A stretch of DNA of 64,000 nucleotides from Okapia johnstoni (lineage: Eukaryota; Chordata; Mammalia; Artiodactyla; Giraffidae), in assembly GCA_024291935.2 (NCBI GenBank), contig JAGTYA010000024.1, forward strand, positions 9,362,001 to 9,426,000, in the 5' to 3' direction. The position numbers and the translations under genes are program-made. The notes beneath the pieces were generated by a model. It made no database searches and was not told the DNA's origin. It was given only the letters and a program-made list of their open reading frames with translations. This document shows, in pieces, positions 53,950 to 64,000 of the stretch; position 1 is the first letter of the stretch; each line of letters opens with the position of its first letter.

Positions 53950-54071
53950 TGCTGAATCGCTTCAGTTGTGTATGACTCTGTGCGACCCCATGGACTGTAG
54001 CCCACCAGACTTCTTTGTCCATGTGATTCTCCAGGCACAAATACTGGAGTGGGTTGCCATTTCCTTCTCCA
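53950..54071 (-). mobile_element. BovA-type SINE fragment
   Basis: Reverse fragment from GCTGAATCGCTTCAGTTGTG to GCCATTTCCTTCTCC, preceded by a (CATG)n run near 53935-53952. Confidence 0.85.
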
Positions 54072-54984
54072 TGATGGCGGATAAATGTTAGTTTTTACTG
54101 ATATTCTCATCACAAACTCATCCAACACACACCTGCTGGGTCCAGTGGTGAGATGGAGAGACTACCTGCCTCATGGCACTTGGAGTGCGTGTGTCTCATT
54201 CCTGGAAGCCCCTCACAGACTGGATCACATCTCTGTAGCACTAGGCAGGTCCCCCATCCCTGGGTATCGGAGGAACCGCAGACAACCCTCCACCGCAGAC
54301 TGACCCGGGCAGGGCTGGGTCTCCGAGTCTCATATCTTGGGAAGTGTGTTGATATGGCTTCTCGGGGGACTTGAAGCCACCTAGGAAACCTCTGTCCTGA
54401 TAGTGTTTGCAGGGCCATTTATGGGGGGAGGGCACGGAGACCTGAAAGGCTTATCTCCAGACTGTCCTGGGTGCTCTGGGGCCCCCTGGAGCTGTTCTCC
54501 CGGGTTGTCACGCTGCCTGTGCCCCACCTCTGTGATTGCACCATCCAGACCCTCTGAAAACCTGCCCCTCCTGCGTCCCCCTCCTCCCAGGCAGGGCTTG
54601 CCTGCATGGCCCGGAGCTGTGCCAAGCTCCCCTAGAGGGGTGGGTGGGCCGCCTGGGCTTCCTGCCGCCCCTCAACACACATTGTTGGTGTAGACAAAGG
54701 GAATGGATTTTTGGTTTCAAGGTGTGCTCCAGCCCGGCACATCCATCAGGCCCTGCTGACGCCCTGTTTCTTTCTTTCTCCTTCTCGTTTCCGCTTTGGA
54801 CTGCGGAGGGGAAACAGCAATTGTGAAAGGACCACTTGTCAAGATAAAAATCGCAGCTCTTGACAATGCCACCACTTCAGTCTCCCTGGCAGCCCAGCCG
54901 TGTGCCAGGGGCAGTGCTCAGGGTCGTCGCCCAGGGCGGAGGCGGAGCTGCCCTGCCTGGCTCTAAATCTTTGCCTCCTGATGG
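54072..54984. other. Single-copy noncoding sequence
   Basis: GC-rich; no exon supported. Confidence 0.4.
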
Positions 54985-55112
54985 CTTCGTGCCTGTTTCC
55001 TCATCTGTCTAATGGGGATAACAATTCTGACATCACAGGACTGGAAGGGGGCATTCATTCAATGAGTCCATTCATGTCAAGTCCCTGGAACTGTGCCTGG
55101 CGGAGAGTAAGC
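54985..55112 (+). repeat. MIR SINE
   Basis: MIR core near CCTGTTTCCTCATCTGTCTAA, ending at AACTGTGCCTGGCGGAGAG. Confidence 0.7.
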
Positions 55113-55117
55113 TCTCC

Positions 55118-55339
55118 GTGTGGTGTGTGTGTGTGTGTGTGTGTGTTCAGTTGTGTCCGACTCTGCAATTCCATGGATTGTAACCAGCCAGGCTCCTCTG
55201 TCCTGGAATTTCCCAGGTGAGAATACTGGAGCGTGTTGCCATTTCCCACTCCAGGATATCTTCCTGATCCAGGGATCGAACCCGCATCTCCTGCATTGGC
55301 AGGCGGATTCTTTACCACCAGTGCCACCTGGGAAGCCCA
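55118..55339 (-). mobile_element. Bov-tA SINE with (TG)n at its 3' end
   Basis: A (TG)n run at about 55123-55146 adjoins reverse Bov-tA ending GTGCCACCTGGGAAGCCC. Confidence 0.9.
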
Positions 55340-55544
55340 AGCACTCCATGCATAATCCTATTTTATCAGGAAGCATGAAAGGGACACAATTTGGGGAAAA
55401 ATCCAGAATCCCCTATGAGTTTGGGTGGGAGCATTTGTATCTGAGATGGATGCTTCAAACCCAGTTGTTCATCAGGCTCTCCCAGGGAACTTCAAAAAAT
55501 TTATCACACCAGAGGTGTCTACTATTTCATTCATGGCATGGTGT

Positions 55545-55712
55545 TTAGAAGCTCAGGTTTGGAGGCAGCTGGCCTGGGTTCCACTTTGGGTTTCTGCCAC
55601 TCACAGGCTGATCACTGGACAAGTAATCTGACGTCACAGAGACTCAGTTTGTGCATCTGCAAAATGGATACCCTTGGGGCTGCAGCCAGGATCCAGTGGG
55701 ATGATGTAGCTA
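55545..55712 (+). repeat. MIR SINE
   Basis: Ordered MIR phrases GGCCTGGGTTCCACTTTGG, CTGATCACTGGACAAGTAA and TGTGCATCTGCAAAATGG. Confidence 0.7.
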
Positions 55713-56274
55713 ATTCTGTGGTGACTTAGTTCTTCACTCGGTTCCTGAGTGAGATGCTGGGCTGCAGCCAGGAAGGAATTAGCCCCCGGCCCCCCAGGAG
55801 AGCAGACAGAATGGAGGCCAGGATGGCGGTGTTTCTTGAGAGCCTTAGCGACAAGTTTAAATTCTCCCATGGAGGCCGGCATCCGTTTTGAGTTGCTATG
55901 GCCTGAAGACCCCAAAGAAACAGAGGCCTTGACACTTCCCCCAGCGGCCTTTCGTCTGTCACCTGTGGGAGGAGCCGTCTTGACCTGTGGTGCTCACGGG
56001 CCCTGCAGCTCGAGGGTCGTACAGGACTGGGCGGTCGGGGCCTGGAAGCCGCTGCTCTGTTCCCTGGGCAGTGCCCTTTGTTCCTGGCACTCCCCACCCT
56101 GCCTCGAGACGAGACACTGGGAATGATTACACAGACAAATCCTCCAAGCAGGGTCTGCACCTGAGGAACTGAAGCCCGGTTCCCCAATCCAGATTAGATC
56201 AGAGCTGGGTGCAAGCCCTGTGCCTGGGGATGCTCAAAGACAGACCCCGGGACTACCCTCAGGTGTGGGGCTAT
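55713..56274. other. Single-copy noncoding sequence
   Basis: No feature recognised. Confidence 0.4.
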
Positions 56275-56700
56275 GTGAGAGGGTGCGTATGTGTGAGGGT
56301 GTTTGTATGAATGTGTGTGACAGGGTGTGAGTGTGTGTGAGTGTGTGAGAAGGTGTGAATATGCTTTAGGGAGTGTGTGAGTGTCCTTTAGTGAGTGCGT
56401 TGTTGTGAGTGTATAAGAGTATGGCTCTGTGTTTGTGTTTTGGTCAAGAATCTGCTTGCAATGCAGGAGACCTGGGTTCGATCCCTGGGTTGGGAAGATT
56501 CCCCGGAGAAGGGAAAGGCTACCCACCCACTCCAGTGTTCTGGCCTGGAGAATTCCATGGACTGTATAGCCCACAGGGTCGCAAAGAGTCGGACACGACT
56601 GAGCGACTTTCACTCACTCACTCACTATGTTTGTGCACGTGAGGTGTGTGATAAAGTATGTGAGTGTGTGTGAGCGTGCACGTGTGAGGGTGTGAGAGGG
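56275..56700. repeat. Degenerate GTGTGAG-rich array interrupted by a Bov-tA
   Basis: 56275-56442 and 56613-56700 consist of irregular GTGTGAG/GTGTGTGAGTG units. Between them lies a + strand Bov-tA (56443-56612) lacking the very start of its head and ending ACTGAGCGACTTTCACTCAC. Confidence 0.8.
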
Positions 56701-57704
56701 AGGAGGGGAGTTTGGTCAGAGCCCTCAGTTGGGAGCGGGGGCCAGGGAGGCCCTCTCCTGGGTTTCATCCGTGGTTTCCCACAGGTTCCCAGAGTTGCCC
56801 CCTCTCCAGGCAGTGGTGCTCCCTTTGTCCCCTCCTCCCGACCCGGGTTTTCACGCCAGCTCTCAGGACCGAGTCCCTTCTGCCCCCTCTATGGATGAAG
56901 GGTTATGTCTGTTCCTCCCCTTGCCCCCCACAGGGGCTCCTTACAGCCAACTGTCCCCTCTGCTCGCAGAGTCCACCAGCAAGTGTGTGAGGCCCCCAGG
57001 TTGTTTTGCAAGTGGGTCAGGCTGGGGGCGGGCGGTTCTCTCTGGAACGCATCGGGGGCCGCCTCCAAGTAGACACGGGAGAAACAGGCATCTCCCGTGA
57101 GGCTGTCCCACCGGGCCGTGCGGGCAGAGCCTCAGGACGACACCAGGGTCTTGCAGGGCCGTCTGGCTGAAAGGGGGCAGCCGAGACCCCAGTCTTTGGG
57201 TCCTGAGAATTAGTTAAGTCCACCTCTCTTGGTCCTGGGACCACTAGGGGTGACAAACTTCTTTTTTTTTTTTGCCAGTTGAAGGTGTTAAAACTGTGGG
57301 CAAAAGTAGACCACCGCTATCGTTATAAAAGGAAGGACATTTGAAAAAAGGGAAGTGACACGTCTCAGGTTAAAGAACAGTGTTTTCCAAGAAAGGACAG
57401 TTAGTGACTTTCCTAGAACATGGTTAACCTTGGACCAATAAGAGGGCAGGAGAGCAGAGAGTGGATGGAGGCAGCGCTCTGGGGCCCAGAGGTTGAAACC
57501 ACGGATGGGGTGAACTCAGCAATGTGGAGGGACCGCCAGCCCTGCTCCTTCCACTGTGGGTGCCGGGACCTGTGTGTAGCAGGGAGTCTAGGTCTGCGGC
57601 TGTGGGAAGTAGCAGGTGGGGGAACCAAGGGGTGTGATATCTGAAACCACCTCCGGGGACAGGGGTGTCCAGTTTGTGCATGCTTCCCCCCTTCAAGTGC
57701 TGGT
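56701..57704. other. Single-copy GC-rich noncoding sequence
   Basis: Open stretches exist in several frames because of base composition; none is supported as an exon. Confidence 0.4.
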
Positions 57705-57865
57705 GCCATGACTTACTCGCTGTGTGACTTTGAGAAGTAACTCAACCTCTCTGGGCCTTCATTGTTTTTTCATGTGTTTAACAAAAGTGCCCATCTCCCA
57801 TGGTTGTTGAAAGGATTCAATGAATTAATACACAGAGAGCCTCAGAATAGTCCCTGAGGCACAGA
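57705..57865 (+). repeat. MIR SINE
   Basis: MIR phrases TGTGTGACTTTGAGAAGTAA and CAACCTCTCTGGGCCTTCA. Confidence 0.75.
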
Positions 57866-57904
57866 ATCCAATTGGTGTTATTGATTTATTTATTATTTTA
57901 AAAA

Positions 57905-58205
57905 AAGTATTTATTTATTTATTTTGGCAGCGCTGGGTCTTCGGTGCTGTGTGTGGGCTTTCTCTAGTTGCGGCCAGCGGGGGCTACTATCTAGTTGTGG
58001 TGCACGGGCTTCTCATTGCAGTGGCTTCTCTTGTGGCAGAGCACAGGCTCCAGGGCTCCAGGGCTCAAGGGCTCAAGGGCTCAGTAGTTGTGGTATATAG
58101 GCTTAGTTGCCCGGTGGCATGTGGAATCTTCCCAGACCAGGGATCAAACCTGGGTCCTCTGCATTGGCAGGCACATTCTTAACCACTGGGCCACCAGGGA
58201 AGTCC
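57905..58205 (-). mobile_element. CHR SINE (long form) with short internal repeat
   Basis: Reverse CHR from TTATTTTGGCAGCGCTGGG to GGCCACCAGGGAAGTCC. At about 58046-58084 the ten-base phrase GGGCTCCA/GGGCTCAA recurs about four times. Confidence 0.87.
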
Positions 58206-58334
58206 TAGATATTATTGCTATTCTTTTGGGGGCTCTTTCCACTTTTTCAGAGTCATCCTAAGAGCAGAAGTATCCAGACATTCCCTGTGTGGCTCTGGGG
58301 GACAAAGCCCACATGCGTACATGCTGTGAGCCAG

Positions 58335-58495
58335 GCTCTGTATCAGACAATTCTATACCTAATCTTGCAGGGGGCTGTTAGTCCCATTTTACTGGGTGAG
58401 GAATCCAAGTCTCAGAGGGTGAAAAACTTCCCAAGGTCGCATAGCTGGGATGATGCAGAGCTGAGGGATGCCCAGGTTAGTCCGACTCCAAAGCC
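58335..58495 (-). repeat. MIR SINE
   Basis: Reverse MIR with CCCATTTTACTGGGTGAGG and AACTTCCCAAGGTCGCATAG. Confidence 0.75.
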
Positions 58496-59429
58496 TCCCA
58501 TGTCATTTTGTGATGAGTTGGTAGAGCAGACTTTAAGCGTCACCTTATCAGGGATCATGGCTGTCCTGTTCAGGGCTGTGTGGTCAGCACCTTCCACAGG
58601 GCCTGGCACAGAGCTGTGCTTGGTCAGTCTTTGATGAGTGAGTGATGGGAAGTATTGAGTTCCCCGATGGCGAAAGTCTTCAAGGATAGAGCTACCAAAG
58701 ATGCCGTACACACACTAGGGACCCACTGGGCTTCCAGCCCTGGATTCCACGATTCTGTGGCCAGACACTCAGGGCATGAGGGCATTTTTGAAGTGTGTGC
58801 ACAGCCGGAAGCCCATTTCACTTAATGTTCAGAGGTGCTGGTTGGTCCCTCTGAGACCTCCAGGGAGTAGCAGACCAATATCTTGTTAGGGACCCCCGTC
58901 AGCACCACCTGCCTTGCCACCTGTACCGGTGACTCATAGATGGCTTCATTCACCCTCTGGTGGGGGCCTCTGGTCCCACATCCAACCACAGGGCCTTGGG
59001 TCACATGTGGGCTTTGTCTTCAGGGGCTCCTCTTCTGCCTAATGGTGTGCTGGAGCTGGTGAATACTAGATCAAGATCCACGCCTTAAGCCATCAGGAAT
59101 TTTTATGAGCCAGTCATCATTATAAATTACATTATATAAGCTTACAATTAAATTATATTAAAAACAAGGACAAGAAGTATTCAAAACCCACCACTTCCTA
59201 ATTATTTCCCTACATTTCCCTATTATCTATGGTCTTGGGGTTATTTACAACCATTGTATCTGTAGTGGAAACCATATATAATGCTACAAAGATTTCACAA
59301 TAGTAGTTTGACGTTGACTGTGGTGAGAGTACTTACATTGCAGGAATCGGGGAATGCTGCAGTCAGGAAGACCCCACCCCAGGAGCCAGTTGTTAATTGC
59401 TTGGCAGCACACCACTGCTTCTGCCTGTT
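58496..59429. other. Single-copy noncoding sequence
   Basis: No exon or named repeat recognised. Confidence 0.4.
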
Positions 59430-59610
59430 GTTGATGTTTAGTCGCTCAGTCGTGTCCGACTCTGCGACCCCGTGGACTGTAGCCGGGCTCCTAATTCCAT
59501 GGGATTTCCCAGGCAAGGATACTGGAGTGGGTTGCCACTTACCCAGGGATGGAGCCCATGTCTCCTGCACTGGCTAGTGGATTCTTTGCCCCTGAGTCAC
59601 AAGGGAAGCC
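59430..59610 (-). mobile_element. Bov-tA SINE, internally shortened
   Basis: Reverse Bov-tA from GTTTAGTCGCTCAGTCGTG to GAGTCACAAGGGAAGCC, missing about 20 bases of the middle. Confidence 0.87.
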
Positions 59611-59964
59611 TGCTTCTGTCTGTGCAAACAGTAATTTAGGCTTTCGGAATCTTATCAACAGTGAGGGTGGGTGACTAGGCTCCAGAGAAGGGCTCAGTAT
59701 TCAGAACCTGTTGGGCTTTACCCAGACATTTTCATTTCTAGCTTCCTGGATGCTATTTTATTGTAGCAAAATCATTTCCCCCTCTTTTCTTTCATTATTG
59801 GAAAACTTCGAAATAAATTTGAATTGGTCCTCTGGCAGGCAGCATGCCTTATATTCTGCACACTGATTTGATTTCTAGCATTTTGTGTTTTCCTACTAGT
59901 ATTTCACTTTTGCTTTGTCTCCCCTTCTCCTGCTTTACATGTAAATTAAAGAAGCATGTATGTA

Positions 59965-60140
59965 TATATCTATCTACCTGGCTGCACTGGGTCTTAGTTT
60001 CGGCACACGGGATCTTTCGTTGTGGCATGTAAACTCTTAGTTGTGGCATCTGGGATCTAGTTCCCTGGCCAGGATCGTACCTGGGCCCTCTGCATTGAGA
60101 GAACTGAGTTTTAGCCTCTGGACCATCAGGGAAGTCCCAT
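59965..60140 (-). mobile_element. CHR SINE
   Basis: Reverse CHR from CTGGCTGCACTGGGTCTTAG to GGACCATCAGGGAAGTCCC. Confidence 0.85.
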
Positions 60141-60159
60141 ATATATACTTTTTTTTTTT

Positions 60160-61050
60160 ACAGTTTTTTTGTAGTATAAATGACATAGAGTAAGCCACAC
60201 ATGTTTAAAGTGTGCAATCTGAGTTTTAACATATGATAAACCGTCGCCACAATCAAGATACTGATCATATTCACCTCTGAAATTTCCCTCATGCCCTTGG
60301 GAATCCATCCCTCCCATTCTGCAGATTACCCCTGACTTGCTTTCTATTACTGCTGGTTGTTTTAGAATTTTGAATAAATGCAATCTATAACACGTACTTT
60401 TCTTCCCTCCGAGTCTGGCTTCTTTCACTTAGAATAATTTTTTTTGAGATTTGTCTATGTTGCTTATGTACCAGTAGTTTGCTGTTTTTTATCGACGAGT
60501 AATATTCCATTGTAGGGATATATCCCTCTTGGTTTATCCATTTACCTGTTGATGGACATTTGAGTTGTTTCCAGTTTGGAGCTACTATGAATAAAGCTAC
60601 TATAAACATTTGGTTAAAAACTTTACCTATCCGTATGCTTTCATTTTTCTTGGGTAAATATCTAGACGTAGAACAGTGGGATTGTATGTTAAATCTCTGC
60701 TGAACTTTTAAAAAAATGTATTTTACCAGCTTTCTTTTTTCAGTCATCGATTCTATGTTTGTTTGTTTATTTTTGGCTGCGCTGGGTTTTCATCGCTGCA
60801 GGCGGCTTTCTCTAGTTGGAGTGAGTGGGGCTACTCTCTTGTGGCGGTGCTTGGGCTTCTCATTGCAGTGGCTTCTCTTGTTGCAGGGCGCAGGCCCAAG
60901 GTGCGGGCTCAGAAGTTGTGGGGCTTAGCTGCCCGGTGGCATGTGGAATCTTCCTGAACCAGGGGTCGAACCCATGTCCCCTGCATCGGCAGGCAGATTC
61001 TTAGCCGGTGGACCGCCAGGGAAGTCCTGCTTAACTTTTAAGAAACTGCC
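60160..61050 (-). mobile_element. Old L1 3' region interrupted by a CHR SINE
   Basis: Reverse L1 text includes ATCAAGATACTGATCATATTC and the ORF2 C-terminal region (TATTCCATTGTAGGGATATA on the + strand). A reverse CHR at 60755-61027 breaks it; TGCTGAACTTTTAA and TGCTTAACTTTTAA on either side look like its target-site duplication with one difference. Confidence 0.8.
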
Positions 61051-61150
61051 AATTTCAGTCTGTTTGTCATGCTCTGTGACCTTGGGCAGGTGACTTAACC
61101 TCTCTGGGCTTCGACTTTGTCATGGACCTCGATGATGTAGTTCCTGTTCA
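61051..61150 (+). repeat. MIR SINE fragment
   Basis: GTGACCTTGGGCAGGTGAC and TTAACCTCTCTGGGCTTCGA are the MIR core. Confidence 0.75.
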
Positions 61151-61715
61151 TTTCTGCCTTCACACAACTCTTTAGGACAGACAAAACCGTCTCGGTGAAA
61201 ATGCTGTGGGCTCTCAGGAAGAAAAGTGAGGCTGAGAGAGCTAGTCTTCTTATTTCCACCATCATCAGACTCTCAGAGCTCTGTAATTAGCTTGTTCATC
61301 TCCCCTGTGGGCCTGAAGGGGATGTTGGGTTGGGATGGGGGACGCTTAAGGTTCCTACCAAATTTGACACTGCCCAACCTTTTCCCTAGCCTCTGGGCAG
61401 TGCTGATGCTGTTGCAGATGACAGGCCTGTGAGCTGCCCGCTGAAAAGGCTTTGGTCAAGGCGCTGGGATCCTTGTGTGACATGTGAAGTGCCCTAATCA
61501 GTTCTATAGCCCACAAGTCAGCTGGGGAACCTTGTCCTCTGATCAAAGTCAACATTAAATGATGAAGCATACTCCGACCCAGCCTAACAGACTCTTAATA
61601 TCCAGATGACTTGGTTAGCAGGGACACTTGCAGAGGGCTTGGAAAGATGCTGCAGGTTTGTGGCTTTGATCTGAGGCCTTGTAGGGCTGACACTTCTGTG
61701 CTGTGTGTGATGGTG

Positions 61716-61720
<5 letters not shown>
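61151..61720. other. Single-copy noncoding sequence
   Basis: Nothing recognised. Confidence 0.4.

Positions 61721-61753
<33 letters not shown>
61721..61753. repeat. (GT)n microsatellite
   Basis: About 16 uninterrupted GT units. Confidence 0.95.
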
Positions 61754-61757
<4 letters not shown>

Positions 61758-61802
61758 GGGAGTGGGACTGTCAAGGGGATTTTCTTACTTGTTGTGACCA
61801 AA

Positions 61803-62022
61803 TGGGCTCCCCAGGCAGTGCTAGTGGTAAAGAACCCACCTGCCAGTGCAGGAGACTTAAGAGACATGGGTTTGATTCCTGGGTGGGGAAGATCCCCTGG
61901 AGAGGGAAATGGCAACCCACCCCAGTATTCTTGCCTGGAAAATACTATGGACAGAGGAGCCTGGTGGGCTACAGTCCATGGGGTTGCAAAAAGTCAGACA
62001 CGACTGAGACGACTTAGCATGC
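61803..62022 (+). mobile_element. Bov-tA SINE
   Basis: From GGGCTCCCCAGGCAGTGC through GGTTTGATTCCTGGGTGGGG to GACACGACTGAGACGACTTA. Confidence 0.9.
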
Positions 62023-63351
62023 ACAAATACATCTGACTGGGACTGAGGTGGTGAGGTTTCAAGAGAACGGGTTGGGAGGGGGTGGAGAGATGGGGAGGAT
62101 TCCGTGGGCAGGCTGGTTGAAGGAACTCCCCCGCACAGTTCCAGCTCCCCGGGGCTGGTGTAGGGGCTACAGATTCTCCAGCTTGGCTGAACCCGTGCTG
62201 TGCATAGCCCCTCTGGGCGCCTATGGGTGCCTAGCAAACAAGCCAGGGCCCGTGGATGCCCCCTCCTCCCCTTGACGTGGGATAACAGATGCGGATTCTC
62301 GAGGATTTGCAGATTCAGAAGGAAGCTGATGTTCAAGATGCGTCAGTTTGTCCAATCTCCCTGCCTCTGCAACTGCAGTTTCTCATTTATGTGCTGGAGA
62401 CAGCGGCAGAGGTGGGAGGTGGGAGAGTGCTGGGGAGGAAGGAATAATGGGGGGAAAAAAAAAGATTTGTGTCAGCAAATGAAAGAGCCAAATTTTTCAT
62501 GTGTTTCTGGGGAAATAGAACTTTGCAAGGCTTATGCTTGACAGTAAATCAAGGCGGCTGCTTTGGGCAGCTGTTGGCTCTGTGTTTGCTCCAGGGGCTG
62601 GGATGTGGGTGGGATACAGGGCCAGGCAGAGCACTTCCTGGCTGTAGACATGAAAATGGTCCTAGGTATGGGGTCTAAGAGAGAACAGAACCTGGCTAAT
62701 GAAGGTCAGGCGAGGGACAGTGGAGGGCCAGGGGCAAGGACATCTGCTAACTCAAGGTTGTTCCCTGCTTGTTACCTCTCACACAGCATCCAAGCCCAAG
62801 TTCAAGTTCTTTGCTGTGGGCAGCAAAATGTTTTAGACTTCCTGTTGCCAGGTGACGTGGGAAGAGCTTGGAGAGATCCTAGGGGATGGAATGAAAAGGG
62901 GGGCAGTTGTTCAGAGTGTGGATGGGGCCAGGGGAAAGTTCGAAAGCAAAGTTGGACTTCTGCAGGGCTAATGAGTTTGGAAAATGTTTTCGCAGGGCTG
63001 TTTCAGCTCAGAAGGCTCTCTGGGGACTAGGCAGCATCATGCTTAGCTTTGCAATTTGAGGAAATATTTTGAAACGTAGAACTGATGGAGCATTCAGCTC
63101 CCTCCTACCTGGAGAACTTCCTCTTGCTTGATCCAAACTCTTCCTGGTCTACCCCTCAGAGGGTGCCCCTGCAACCCCATCTCCAGGATGTTTGGTGTCT
63201 ATGTCAGAGCCTGTTTATTGGTGTTTCAGTTCGACTTTCTTAACTGGGTTGGAAATGCTGTGAGGAGCCTGCCTCCCTAACCTGTTGAGCAGACTCAACA
63301 GAACTCATTGATTACATACGTGCCTGTGTCCACAAGCTGAGGTGGACCTTC
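62023..63351. other. Single-copy noncoding sequence
   Basis: No exon or repeat recognised; low density of young repeats. Confidence 0.4.
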
Positions 63352-63373
63352 TGTGTGTGTGTGTGTGTGTGCG
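63352..63373. repeat. (TG)n microsatellite
   Basis: About ten TG units followed by GCGTGCATG. Confidence 0.9.
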
Positions 63374-64000
63374 TGCATGTAAGCGTGCGGGAAGGGGTTA
63401 CCTGTCTACCACCAGGGGAGCTTGGGACACCTTGGCTGATCATAGGATGTCTCTTGGGACTCCTGAGACCTCTGGCAGAATTGGTGAAGGGATTGACTTT
63501 GAAAGTGCATGCAGGTCAGGCCTCCAGAATGATGGAAATGAGATTTTCAAAGGAAATTGGTTGGTGGGAGTATGCATTGGTACCAGATTTCTGGAGGGTC
63601 ATTGGCAAGATGCCTTAGAAGCCTTCGTTTTGTCTGGCCTTCAGTCCAGCCTTTCCACATCTTCCAAGATTGTATCTAAGGAGGCAGTCATAGATACGTG
63701 TAAAAGTTTAGTTGCTCAATCTGTTGGGGCCTCAGTTCCTTGATCTGTACAATGGGGATGCTCAATTCTCAGCCTCCCTCCACAGAGGGCTGCCAGAAGG
63801 ATAATGTGCATGGTGCCCAGGCAGCTGTTGATTGTCACTAAGACTGAGGACGGGGAGGCTGAGTGCCTTGCTCCAGGGCACAGACCAAGACAGCCACCAG
63901 GCTGAGACAGGCAGTCAGTCCACAGCACCCAGGAAGTGGAGGACGGGGTGCGGGGGCATCAAGAGTGCTGGGTGTGGGAGAGAGGCCAGGATGTCCGTCT
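63374..64000. other. Noncoding sequence with a MIR
   Basis: 63700-63830 resembles a MIR (TTGATCTGTACAATGGGGATG). The remainder to the window edge has no recognised feature. Confidence 0.45.

Overview
This is nuclear DNA of a ruminant. The genomic background is dense in BovB (RTE) LINEs, their BovA/Bov-tA SINE derivatives, tRNA-Glu-derived CHR SINEs and artiodactyl L1s, a combination typical of cattle, sheep and goats. I cannot tell which of these it is from the sequence alone. There are no bacterial genes, no CRISPR array and no operons.

Two protein-coding genes can be supported, both on the + strand and both connected to pre-mRNA splicing. RSRP1 (arginine/serine-rich protein 1) has coding exons from 8700 to 11988 behind a CpG-rich promoter at about 8000-8650. 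SYF2 (a Prp19-complex-associated splicing factor) has seven coding exons from 16215 to 24391 behind a CpG/C-rich promoter at about 15900-16214. All SYF2 introns have GT-AG ends. The adjacent RSRP1 and SYF2 pair matches what I recall of human chromosome 1p36 (RUNX3 - SYF2 - RSRP1 - RH locus). In this orientation the RH locus would lie beyond the left edge and RUNX3 far beyond the right edge.

Layout: 1-8000 is flanking DNA with old L1 pieces, an unassigned 1.9-kb insertion and a 5'-truncated BovB with clear target-site duplications. 8000-12320 is RSRP1. 12320-15900 is intergenic and holds a BovB with an inverted 5' part. 15900-24520 is SYF2, with a 3-kb antisense L1 in intron 3 bounded by an exceptionally long 93-bp duplication. 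24.7-44 kb is a repeat-rich stretch of nested L1, BovB and SINE insertions, including a SINE that has grown an internal 8 x 55 bp tandem array. 44-64 kb is mostly single-copy noncoding DNA with scattered SINEs and microsatellites; I see no exon in it.

The observations I rate highest are (1) the predicted splice donor of the fourth RSRP1 coding exon reads AT instead of GT, (2) the L1 with a perfect 93-bp duplication, and (3) the internally expanded SINE. I did not find an undescribed multi-gene system.
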